A stretch of DNA of 6,296 nt from Deltaproteobacteria bacterium (GTDB lineage Bacteria > Desulfobacterota > Syntrophia > Syntrophales > Smithellaceae): assembly GCA_017860985.1 (NCBI GenBank), contig JAGFXG010000202.1, forward strand, positions 1 through 6,296, given 5' to 3'. The notes under the pieces were generated by a model. It made no database searches, was not told the origin of the DNA, and was given only the letters and a program-made list of their open reading frames with translations. Each line of letters opens with the position of its first letter. The first letter of the stretch is position 1. The position numbers were made by a program, and so were the translations under genes. Positions 1 through 6,296 of this stretch are shown one piece after another.

Positions 1-213
1 GAGCGCTTTGTGATCGGACTGCCTTCTGCGGGTAAACTGCAGCAGGTGTTCACGAGCGATGACGTGATCTTCGGAGGTGCCGGTCGATGCTGTAACGATG
101 CCGTTATGACATCGCCGGAAGAATTTGCCGGACATCCTTTCCGGTCGGTCATCGATCTGCCGCCGCTTACAGCCATCTATTTTGATTTTGATGAAGAGGA
201 GCCGACCCAGTGA
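1..213 (+). CDS. glgB: 1,4-alpha-glucan branching enzyme, C-terminal end (partial)
   Basis: The window opens inside this gene; the last 70 codons are present, ending at TGA 211-213. The visible residues look like the C-terminal beta-sandwich domain of GH13 branching enzymes: a strand starting RFVIGLP, then SAGKLQQVFTSDD, then FGGAG, and finally a VIDLPPLTAIYF strand, which matches the usual 'LPPLA' ending of GlgB. A short acidic tail (DFDEEEPTQ) follows. The catalytic barrel lies outside the window, so activity cannot be judged. By family knowledge GlgB cuts alpha-1,4 chains and rejoins them as alpha-1,6 branches. The neighbouring glycogen synthase, which begins right at this stop codon, supports the assignment over other GH13 enzymes sharing this C-terminal domain. 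The stop is 1 nt before the first candidate glgA start, suggesting translational coupling. Confidence 0.72.
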   Translation, partial: ERFVIGLPSAGKLQQVFTSDDVIFGGAGRCCNDAVMTSPEEFAGHPFRSVIDLPPLTAIYFDFDEEEPTQ

Positions 214-214
214 T

Positions 215-1696
215 ATGAACAGCCAATTGCAGATAATCATGGAATCAAGAAACATGAACGTTTTGCCCCGGATTTTAATGACCGGCGCGGAATGCGCTCC
301 TTTTGCCAAAACGGGAGGCCTGGCGGATGTGATCGGAACGCTGACCAGGGAACTGCACGCGCTAGGATTCGACATCCGCCTGATGCTGCCGTTTCACCGG
401 GTCATCAAGGATCAATACGGGGAGAACGTGCGGCACATCGCCAGCTTCAGCGTCGAGCTCGGATGGCGTTCCCAGTATGCCGGTATTGAACTTTATGACT
501 GGGAAGGCATTCCCGTTTATTTTATCGACAATGAATATTACTTCGGTCATGCCCTTTATTGCGGCGGCAATTTCGAGGGTGAACAGTATGCCTTCTTTTC
601 CCGCGCGGTCATCGAAGCGCTACCTTTGATCGGTTTTCAGCCGGATATCATTCATGTCAACGATTGGCACACGGCAATCATCCCCATGCTGATTTCAACC
701 CAGTACGATCCGGATAGGCAGGGAAGGGCGCGATCGGTTCTGTCTATCCACAATCTTCTTTATCAGGGACGTTTCAATTTTGGTTTTGTGGCGGATCTGC
801 TGGGGATTCAGGATAAATATTTTCAGAAAGACTGCATTGAATTTCATGGTGATGCCAGTTTTCTCAAAGCGGGGATCGTTTTTGCCGATAAACTGGTCAC
901 CGTAAGCCCGACCTATGCGCAGGAGATCAGGACACCGTATTACGGGGAAGGGCTGGACGGGATTCTGGAGACCCGGGCGGGTGACCTGACGGGCATCCTC
1001 AATGGTATTGACACCGCGGTCTTTAATCCGGCGTCAGATCCGTGGATTCCATTTCCGTATGATGCCGCATCAATTCCTGCAAAACAGAAAAACAAGGAAG
1101 CCCTGATTGCCGAACTGGGCCTGGCGATTGTTCCCGGAACGCCGCTGATCGGCATGGTGACCCGGTTGACGAAGCAAAAAGGAATTGACCTGGTCCTGCG
1201 GGTGTTTGACGAAATGATGGAAGCGGGGCTGGGATTTGTGCTGATCGGGACAGGGGAGAAAAATTATGAGCACTTCTTCCGTGGCATTGCAGACCGCACA
1301 GGGAAAAGGGCGGTGGGACTGACGGAGTTTAACGACCCGCTGGCGCACAGGCTCTATGCGGGAGGCGATTTTTTCCTGATGCCTTCACAATTTGAACCTT
1401 GCGGCCTGGCGCAGATGATAGCGCTTCGCTACGGAACGCTTCCCATAGTCCGCGCCACGGGAGGTTTAAAAGACACGGTTGTCCCTTATAACGAGTACGC
1501 GGATGAAGGCAACGGGTTTTCGTTTGAAAATTATAACGCGCACGATATGCTTCATACCGTGCGATATGCGCTGGATGTTTATCAGAACAGGGCACGCATG
1601 GACGCGCTCAGGCAGCGGGCCATGAAACAGGATTTGAGCTTTCAAAAGAGTGCACTGGACTATGCTGACCTCTACATTGCGACAGTCAGATCATGA
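215..1696 (+). CDS. glgA: Glycogen synthase (ADP-glucose type, GT5 family)
   Basis: GlgA adds glucose from ADP-glucose to the non-reducing end of alpha-1,4-glucan in the cytoplasm. From ATG 215 the protein is 493 residues (E. coli GlgA is 477). It has the two-domain GT-B fold. N-terminal domain: KTGGLADV at K32-V39 (sugar-nucleotide binding lysine), HVNDWH at 147-152, then SIHNLLYQG and a GILNGID segment. C-terminal domain: RLTKQKG with R317 and K322, and FEPCGLAQ with E394, followed by GTLPIVRATGGLKDTV. K32, K322 and E394 sit 17 residues after E. coli K15, K305 and E377, so the enzyme looks complete and active. Start: ATG 215 follows the glgB stop and has AGGAG (197-201) 13 nt upstream, rather far. 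ATG 239 and ATG 254 are in frame; 254 would give 480 residues, closer to family length, but has a weak RBS. Stop TGA 1694-1696 is backed by an in-frame TAA at 1703-1705. Confidence 0.95.
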   Translation: MNSQLQIIMESRNMNVLPRILMTGAECAPFAKTGGLADVIGTLTRELHALGFDIRLMLPFHRVIKDQYGENVRHIASFSVELGWRSQYAGIELYDWEGIPVYFIDNEYYFGHALYCGGNFEGEQYAFFSRAVIEALPLIGFQPDIIHVNDWHTAIIPMLISTQYDPDRQGRARSVLSIHNLLYQGRFNFGFVADLLGIQDKYFQKDCIEFHGDASFLKAGIVFADKLVTVSPTYAQEIRTPYYGEGLDGILETRAGDLTGILNGIDTAVFNPASDPWIPFPYDAASIPAKQKNKEALIAELGLAIVPGTPLIGMVTRLTKQKGIDLVLRVFDEMMEAGLGFVLIGTGEKNYEHFFRGIADRTGKRAVGLTEFNDPLAHRLYAGGDFFLMPSQFEPCGLAQMIALRYGTLPIVRATGGLKDTVVPYNEYADEGNGFSFENYNAHDMLHTVRYALDVYQNRARMDALRQRAMKQDLSFQKSALDYADLYIATVRS

Positions 1697-1711
1697 CCCC
1701 TGTAATTTTCG

Positions 1712-1740
1712 TTGACAGGCGTTTCGTCGTCACATAAAGA
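1712..1740 (+). promoter_or_regulatory. Possible sigma-70-type promoter ahead of glgP
   Basis: A perfect TTGACA at 1712-1717 lies in the glgA-glgP gap. Exactly 17 nt downstream is TAAAGA (1735-1740), a weak -10 match (3 of 6). CATAAA at 1733-1738 matches 4 of 6 but with a 15-nt spacer. Transcription would start around 1746-1748, leaving a leader of about 50 nt before the GTG start of glgP. The gap is the longest in the window, and it would let glgP and the downstream GH13 gene be expressed apart from glgB-glgA. This rests on motif match only. The TTG of this -35 box is also the first in-frame start-like codon of glgP, but it has no RBS and is unlikely to be the true start. Confidence 0.3.
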
Positions 1741-1786
1741 GGCATCCATCAAAACGGGAGAGTTCTTTGTTCCCGATTCTAAAGAT

Positions 1787-1791
1787 AAAGG
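1787..1791 (+). promoter_or_regulatory. Ribosome binding site deciding the glgP start
   Basis: AAAGG stands 7 nt before GTG 1799-1801. The codons after this GTG (VKNRISKIKNVIEGKL, then KRYYGRSL) match the way this phosphorylase family begins. The earlier in-frame TTG at 1712 would add 29 residues with no family resemblance and has no Shine-Dalgarno sequence upstream. Confidence 0.55.
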
Positions 1792-1798
1792 CGTTCAG

Positions 1799-4009
1799 GT
1801 GAAGAACAGAATTTCAAAAATAAAGAATGTTATCGAGGGGAAGTTAAAAAGATACTACGGCCGCTCGTTGGACAATGCCTCGAAGGAAGAGATGTTCCAG
1901 GCAGTGGCAATGAGTATCCGTGACATCATTCTCGAGCGGGGTGTCAAGGCTAACGAAACCATGGAGAAGAGGGGGCTGAAGAAGCTCTGCTACCTTTCGG
2001 CCGAGTTTTTAATGGGGCGGGCGCTCGTCAATAACATGATCAATCTTGGTTTGCTGAAGGAATACAGAGCCGTCATGGCCGAAATAGGTTATCCCTTTGA
2101 AGAACTTGAAGAGCAGGAAAATGAAGCGGCTTTAGGCAACGGCGGGCTTGGCCGGCTGGCCGCGTGTTTTCTGGATTCTCTATCGACGCTGAATCTGCCG
2201 GTGACGGGTTACGGTATCCGCTACGAATACGGGATGTTCTGCCAGCGTATCGTCGAGGGACAGCAGACGGAAGTGCCGGACGACTGGACGGCACAAGGCG
2301 ATATCTGGGAAATCGAACGGAGGGCGGAACAGCTTGAAGTGCATTTTGACGGTACGGTTGAAGAAGTCTGGACGGACCACGGCCTGACGATTGTGCACAA
2401 AAACTATCAGACGGTGATGGCGGTGCCATACGATATGCCGGTCATCGGCTATGACAGCCATGTGCCCGCAACGCTGCGTCTGTGGCGGGCTGAATGTCCC
2501 GCTGTATTTGATCTTCATTCTTTCAACAAAGGTGACTTTGTCTGCATGCTGCAGCAGAAGGAGCTTGCCGAGTCGATATCCAAGGTGCTTTACCCCAAGG
2601 ACGACCATATCATCGGGAGAATGCTGCGCTTAAGACAGTATTATTTCCTGGCCTCCGCAACGATGCAGTGCCTTGTTCGCGAACATAAAAAACTTTATGG
2701 TGATGTGCGAACCCTGCCTGAAAAAGTCGTAATCCAGATCAACGATATTCATCCGGCGCTGGCAATTCCCGACCTGATGCGCATCCTGATTGACGAAGAA
2801 AGCCTCGGCTGGGATGACGCATACGACATCGTGAGCCGGATGTTCAACTATACCAACCACACGGTCATGCAGGAAGCTATGGCGGCGTGGCCCGAGCAAT
2901 TGTTTAAATCGATGTTGCCGCGTGTTTACGCGATTGTTTCTGAAATTGACGAACGTTTCAGACAACGGCTGTTAAAAGCTTATCCGGATGACCGTGACAA
3001 GACAGCCCAGATGTCCATTATCGCTTACGACGAGGTTCGCACGGCCAATTTGTGTGTTGCGGTTTGCCGCAAGGTCAACGGCGTTTCGCAGCTTCACGGC
3101 AGAATTCTGAAAACAAGAACCTTTCGTGATTTCTATGTGATGTTCCCGGGCAAATTCACAGCCATTACCAACGGAATCACGCAGAGAAGATGGCTTGCAG
3201 CGGCCAATCCGGCCCTGTGTGAGCTGATCTGCGATCATATAGGCGATAAATTCATCCGTGACTGTCGCGAGCTGGAAAGGCTCAAGCCGTTTGTGGACTC
3301 AAGGAGATTTCTGGACGATTTTGCAGTTATCAAGCAGATCAACAAAAAGCGCTTATCCGAATATGTGCAAAAGAGACAGGGTATTGCCCTTGATGCCGCG
3401 TCGGTCTTTGATGTCCAGGCAAAAAGACTGCATGAATACAAACGCCAGCTTTTGAAAGTGCTGCACATTTTATATCTTTATCGTCACTTTACCGGCAATG
3501 ATCATTATGTCCTGCCACGGCCGGTAACGTTTTTGTTTGCAGCCAAGGCATCGCCCGCCTACTGGCGGGCCAAGAGCATCATCCATTTGATCAATGTGGT
3601 TTCCACTCTGGTGGAATCACATCCGCGCACGAAGGACAACATCCGGGTTGCTTTTCTGGAGAATTACAATGTCTCACTCGCTGAACATCTGATTCCCGCA
3701 GCGGATATCAGCGAGCAGATATCAACGGCCGGTTGTGAGGCCTCCGGAACGGGCAATATGAAATTTATGCTCAACGGTGCCGTGACGCTGGGAACAATGG
3801 ACGGTGCGAACGTGGAGATATTTGATAGGGTGGGAGAAGACAATATCTTCATATTCGGTGCCGGTGCAAAAGATATTGACCGGATCGGGACTGAAAACAC
3901 TTATAACCCGAAGGACTATTTTGACCGGAATGAGGATATCCGGGAGGCCCGGGGTCGGCAAAGACCAGTTTCAGGATATTTACCGGTCTCTGTTGTTTGG
4001 GGACTATGA
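1799..4009 (+). CDS. glgP: Glycogen/maltodextrin phosphorylase (GT35), C-terminus lost by frameshift
   Basis: Glycogen phosphorylase uses phosphate to release glucose-1-phosphate from alpha-1,4-glucan ends, with PLP as cofactor. From GTG 1799 (the RBS is listed separately) this frame encodes 736 residues; intact relatives have roughly 800 or more. Visible family motifs in order: YLSAEFLMGR from 65, LGNGGLGRLAACF from 112, YGIRYEYG, INDIHP at 314-319 (usually NDTHP), TNHT from 352, KRLHEYKRQ at 542-550 in the phosphate/PLP site, and EASGTGNMKF with the PLP-binding lysine at K655. Family similarity runs through NPKDYFDRNEDIREA and stops at about 3949. The next 19 or so residues before TGA 4007-4009 are out-of-frame sequence. 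The true C-terminal segment is present in another frame (3948-4205). The PLP and catalytic motifs are kept, but the last 85 or so residues of the C-terminal domain are lost, so the product is probably misfolded or inactive unless the shift is a sequence error. Treat it as a probable pseudogene or disrupted gene. Confidence 0.88.
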   Translation: MKNRISKIKNVIEGKLKRYYGRSLDNASKEEMFQAVAMSIRDIILERGVKANETMEKRGLKKLCYLSAEFLMGRALVNNMINLGLLKEYRAVMAEIGYPFEELEEQENEAALGNGGLGRLAACFLDSLSTLNLPVTGYGIRYEYGMFCQRIVEGQQTEVPDDWTAQGDIWEIERRAEQLEVHFDGTVEEVWTDHGLTIVHKNYQTVMAVPYDMPVIGYDSHVPATLRLWRAECPAVFDLHSFNKGDFVCMLQQKELAESISKVLYPKDDHIIGRMLRLRQYYFLASATMQCLVREHKKLYGDVRTLPEKVVIQINDIHPALAIPDLMRILIDEESLGWDDAYDIVSRMFNYTNHTVMQEAMAAWPEQLFKSMLPRVYAIVSEIDERFRQRLLKAYPDDRDKTAQMSIIAYDEVRTANLCVAVCRKVNGVSQLHGRILKTRTFRDFYVMFPGKFTAITNGITQRRWLAAANPALCELICDHIGDKFIRDCRELERLKPFVDSRRFLDDFAVIKQINKKRLSEYVQKRQGIALDAASVFDVQAKRLHEYKRQLLKVLHILYLYRHFTGNDHYVLPRPVTFLFAAKASPAYWRAKSIIHLINVVSTLVESHPRTKDNIRVAFLENYNVSLAEHLIPAADISEQISTAGCEASGTGNMKFMLNGAVTLGTMDGANVEIFDRVGEDNIFIFGAGAKDIDRIGTENTYNPKDYFDRNEDIREARGRQRPVSGYLPVSVVWGL

Positions 4010-4205
4010 CCGCGCGGACAAATTTTACCTGCTATATGACTTTGATGCCTACCGTTCAGCGTTTGAAAAAATAATGGCCGCTTACAGCGAAACGCCTGCC
4101 TGGACGAGAAAAGCCGCAGTCAATACCGCAAGCGCGGGCTATTTCAGCGTGGACAGGACTATCGAAGATTACAACCGGATGATCTGGGGGCTCGATTCCA
4201 TTTGA
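3948..4205 (+). pseudogene. glgP: Displaced C-terminal segment of glgP in another frame
   Basis: Codons starting at CCC 3948 (reading phase +1 relative to the upstream glgP frame) read PGVGKDQFQDIYRSLL, then FYLLYDFDAY, W.RKAAVNTASAGYFS, DRTIEDYNRMIW and end at TGA 4203-4205. This is the normal end of a glycogen phosphorylase; E. coli GlgP has a corresponding GRYRDLVDSL, YQVLADYRSY, and SSDRTIKEYADHIW. It is therefore not a separate gene. An ATG-initiated reading of the same frame begins at 3804, but its first 48 or so residues overlap good glgP coding sequence in the other frame and have no family resemblance. Together with the main frame, one deletion-type lesion between about 3946 and 3951 restores a nearly complete protein. 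The stop is 22 nt before the next gene, as expected for the true end of glgP in an operon. Confidence 0.85.
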
Positions 4206-4212
4206 AAGATGA

Positions 4213-4218
4213 AGAGGA
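4213..4218 (+). promoter_or_regulatory. Ribosome binding site of the GH13 gene
   Basis: AGAGGA lies 9 nt before ATG 4228 and 6 nt before GTG 4225. Both starts are in frame and differ by one residue. ATG is preferred for its codon and comfortable spacing. Confidence 0.6.
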
Positions 4219-4227
4219 TGTCGGGTG

Positions 4228-6225
4228 ATGCTGATCAATTACAGAAGGGAAATGCTGCACGATTCATCACTGTATGAATTCCGTGAACCGGTAGGGGCAG
4301 TAACCGCCGGCATGCCGGTTACTCTGCGCTTCCGGGCAAGACTGGAGAACGTGGACAGCGTTTATCTTTTTTTGTTCGGCGAGGGGCATCGCGAAGATCA
4401 TCTCATGCGGCAGTCGGGCGAATACTGGCAGGTGCAGATAAGCGCACCAATCATGACCGGTGTGTACTGGTATTATTTTACGGTCAAAGTCGGCGGCAAA
4501 CTCTGCTATTACGGTGCCAAAGGGGGGCGTACGGGAGGAATGGGCTGTGTTTACAGCGCGCCTCCGCCCGCGTATCAGCTTACGGTATACGATGCCGGTT
4601 TCGAGGTCCCCGCATGGTTTCAGAAGAGCGTGATGTACCAGATCTTCCCTGATCGATTCCGGCGCAGCAATGACCGAACGGCAGAAAAAGGCATTGAGTA
4701 TCACCGTTCCAGGGGCCGTCGCGTTCTTTATCACGAGAAATGGGAAGAAAAGCCACTTTTCGCCCCGCTGCCGGGGGAAAAAAACTACAATCCCTGCGAT
4801 TACTTCGGGGGGACGCTGAAGGGTATCGAAGAGTCCCTCGAATATTTGCAGGGGCTCGGTGTAAGTGTCGTGTATTTGAACCCGGTGTTTGAAGCGGCCT
4901 CCAACCATCGCTACAACACCGCCGACTACTTCAGCATCGATCCGGTTCTGGGTACTGTTTCGGACTTTGAGTCACTGTGCCGTAAGGCGGCTTCCATGGG
5001 TATGCGCATTATTCTGGACGGTGTTTTTTCGCACACCGGTTCCGACAGCATCTACTTTAACCGGGAAAAAACATACGACGGACCGGGTGCCGCAAACAGT
5101 CCGGAATCGGAATATTACCCGTGGTACAATTTTGAGCATTATCCCGACAGCTACCGCTGCTGGTGGGGATTTACATCGCTGCCTGAGGTCAATGAACACG
5201 AACCGGGCTGGCAACGGTTTGTGATTGAGGACGAAGACAGCGTCATCCGGCACTGGCTCAGGGCCGGAGCAAAGGGATATCGTCTGGATGTGGCTGATGA
5301 GATTCCCGACGACGTGCTGACCATGATGTATCGGGCGGCGCGTGAGACGGATCCGGAATCTGTGATGATCGGCGAGGTATGGGAGGATGCGACAACAAAA
5401 TACAGCTATGGCGCCAGGCGAAATTACGCACTGGGAGGCATGCTCGATTCCGTAACGAATTACCCGTTGCGCAATGCTGTGATCGGTTTTCTGACCGGGG
5501 TCTCTGATGCCTGTGATCTGAAAAACGTGCTGGTGGATCAGTCGGCCAATTATCCCCGTCCAATGTACTATGCGCTGATGAATCTGCTGTCTTCCCATGA
5601 TGTGGAGCGGGTGCGCACCGCACTTAGTGTTCGTATCGACCCTCATGAGCTTTCACGGGAGCAGCAGGCCTCATTCATCATCAGTGACAGCCAGAATAAA
5701 AAAGGTTCCAGACGCCAGCGTTTGGCGGCGATGCTGCAGTATTGCCTCCCGGGTGTGCCCTGCGTCTATTACGGAGATGAAAAAGGCATGAATGGTTTTC
5801 TCGATCCCTTCAACAGAGAACCTTTCACGGAAGCGCCGTACGACCTGACGCAGGATTACAGGGAACTGGCGCGGCTGCGCAACTCGGCAGACGCCCTGCG
5901 GACAGGGCACGTTGTGTTCTTTGCTCCCCATCGCGACTGCATCGGCGTGCTGCGTTACGTGATCGGCGGCCGTGACGCGCTGGGCCGGCAGGCCGGGGAC
6001 GGCGTTTATTTTGTTGCGGTCAATCGTTCGGATACATCACGGCATGTTGTATTCGATTTTCTCGGCAGAAATCCGCTTTTTGACGGGGAACACCAGAGAT
6101 CATTGCGTCCTGTCTTGAATGGTACGGTTACCTGCATGATGAGCGGGAACCGGTACACACTTGTCGAAGCCCTGCTGGAAATTAAGCTGAAAGCACTGAG
6201 CGGTGTGTGGCTGAAAATCGCCTGA
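4228..6225 (+). CDS. GH13 alpha-glucan hydrolase, neopullulanase/cyclomaltodextrinase/amylopullulanase-like
   Basis: A 665-residue alpha-amylase-family enzyme. Residues 1 to about 130 form an N-terminal beta-rich domain of the CBM34 or X-module kind (VTLRFRA..., GVYWYYF..., PPPAYQLTVYD). The (beta/alpha)8 barrel starts at MYQIFPDRF (136). GH13 conserved regions: DGVFSH at 264-269 (region I); RLDVADE at 352-358 with nucleophile D354 (II); GEVWED with acid/base E383 (III); SSHD with D458 (IV); and LPEVN at 318-322 (V). All three catalytic carboxylates are present. The residues after about 560 form the C-terminal beta domain. The N-terminal module and the NHRYNTADYF segment recall GH13_20/GH13_39 enzymes that cleave alpha-1,4 and sometimes alpha-1,6 bonds in pullulan, cyclodextrins or maltodextrins; exact specificity cannot be read from sequence. 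There is no signal peptide, so it probably acts in the cytoplasm on glycogen-derived dextrins beside GlgP, whose reading frame ends 22 nt upstream. An unconserved stretch, GGRDALGRQAGDG, lies near the C-terminal domain. Confidence 0.9.
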   Translation: MLINYRREMLHDSSLYEFREPVGAVTAGMPVTLRFRARLENVDSVYLFLFGEGHREDHLMRQSGEYWQVQISAPIMTGVYWYYFTVKVGGKLCYYGAKGGRTGGMGCVYSAPPPAYQLTVYDAGFEVPAWFQKSVMYQIFPDRFRRSNDRTAEKGIEYHRSRGRRVLYHEKWEEKPLFAPLPGEKNYNPCDYFGGTLKGIEESLEYLQGLGVSVVYLNPVFEAASNHRYNTADYFSIDPVLGTVSDFESLCRKAASMGMRIILDGVFSHTGSDSIYFNREKTYDGPGAANSPESEYYPWYNFEHYPDSYRCWWGFTSLPEVNEHEPGWQRFVIEDEDSVIRHWLRAGAKGYRLDVADEIPDDVLTMMYRAARETDPESVMIGEVWEDATTKYSYGARRNYALGGMLDSVTNYPLRNAVIGFLTGVSDACDLKNVLVDQSANYPRPMYYALMNLLSSHDVERVRTALSVRIDPHELSREQQASFIISDSQNKKGSRRQRLAAMLQYCLPGVPCVYYGDEKGMNGFLDPFNREPFTEAPYDLTQDYRELARLRNSADALRTGHVVFFAPHRDCIGVLRYVIGGRDALGRQAGDGVYFVAVNRSDTSRHVVFDFLGRNPLFDGEHQRSLRPVLNGTVTCMMSGNRYTLVEALLEIKLKALSGVWLKIA

Positions 6226-6271
6226 CAAGGCCCGGAATCGCAGGCAATAAAGGAAAAGAACAAAACAATTC

Positions 6272-6276
6272 AGGAG
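6272..6276 (+). promoter_or_regulatory. Strong ribosome binding site before the next gene
   Basis: AGGAG lies 7 nt before ATG 6284. It is only 1 nt from the earlier in-frame ATG 6278, so 6284 is the likelier start. Confidence 0.6.
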
Positions 6277-6283
6277 AATGTTG

Positions 6284-6296
6284 ATGAATTACCAGG
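6284..6296 (+). CDS. Start of an unidentified downstream gene (partial)
   Basis: The window ends four codons into what looks like a new gene: ATG 6284 then N, Y, Q. An excellent AGGAG with 7-nt spacing and a 58-bp gap after the GH13 stop support a real translation start and continued co-transcription. In-frame ATG 6278 and TTG 6281 are alternatives but sit too close to the RBS. Nothing can be said about the product; another alpha-glucan enzyme would fit the context, which is inference only. I saw no terminator-like hairpin with a T-run in the 6226-6283 gap. Confidence 0.5.

Noticed and set aside
1694..1801. Possible GlgA-GlgP fusion by readthrough, as glgA and glgP lie in the same frame.
   Set aside because: Besides the glgA TGA at 1694-1696 there is a second in-frame stop, TAA, at 1703-1705, and glgP has its own RBS and GTG start.
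3804..3947. An ATG-initiated small gene from 3804 that runs into the glgP tail.
   Set aside because: Up to about 3947 it overlaps conserved glgP sequence in another frame and has no sensible protein features; only the part from 3948 is real coding sequence and belongs to glgP.
3933..3980. Repeated AGGATAT at 3933-3939 and 3974-3980 flanking the glgP frame break, as a possible deletion mechanism.
   Set aside because: Both copies remain and the inferred junction (3946-3951) lies between them, so slippage between these repeats would not create this deletion.
4300..4322. Inverted repeat GTAACCG...CGGTTAC around the 12-bp palindrome CCGGCATGCCGG near the start of the GH13 gene.
   Set aside because: It lies well inside coding sequence (about codons 25-32), in ordinary GC-rich codons for AVTAGMPVT, with no T-run or operator-like context; chance is the simplest explanation.
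4267..5646. Long antisense open frames opposite the GH13 gene (4267-4908 and 4972-5646).
   Set aside because: They lie opposite a gene with complete GH13 catalytic motifs and their translations show no recognisable domain; they are shadows of the codon bias of the + strand gene.
6226..6283. Possible terminator between the GH13 gene and the next gene.
   Set aside because: No stem-loop followed by a T-run is visible; the gap is A-rich with an RBS, which fits continued transcription.

Overview
The window is a tightly packed, single-strand (+) piece of a bacterial glycogen and maltodextrin operon. The G+C content is moderate, judged by eye. It contains no RNA gene, mobile element, CRISPR array or phage signature. 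The phosphorylase and the GH13 enzyme resemble forms I associate with anaerobic bacteria (Clostridia-like Firmicutes, possibly Desulfobacterota). That impression is from memory, so I do not assign a taxon.

Layout, left to right: the C-terminal end of a glycogen branching enzyme (glgB-like, 1-213); an ADP-glucose-type glycogen synthase (glgA, from about 215 to 1696); a 102-bp gap with a possible internal promoter; a glycogen phosphorylase (glgP) from about 1799, whose frame breaks near 3947-3951 so that its C-terminal segment continues in another frame to 4205; a GH13 alpha-glucan hydrolase of the neopullulanase/cyclomaltodextrinase/amylopullulanase-like kind (4228-6225); and the first few codons of a further gene with a strong ribosome binding site (from 6284).

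Together these genes would elongate alpha-1,4 chains from ADP-glucose (GlgA), add alpha-1,6 branches (GlgB), release glucose-1-phosphate from chain ends (GlgP), and trim or hydrolyse branched limit dextrins or maltodextrins (GH13). No product shows a signal peptide, so all probably act in the cytoplasm. The ADP-glucose supplier glgC is not in this window.

The one clearly abnormal feature is the glgP lesion. Compared with the family as I remember it, about 10 residues are missing at the point where the frame changes. A single deletion of 3k+2 bases (about 32 nt) explains both the missing residues and the shift. It may be a real pseudogenising mutation or a sequence/assembly error. I found no convincing new biological system; the rest is an ordinary glycogen locus.
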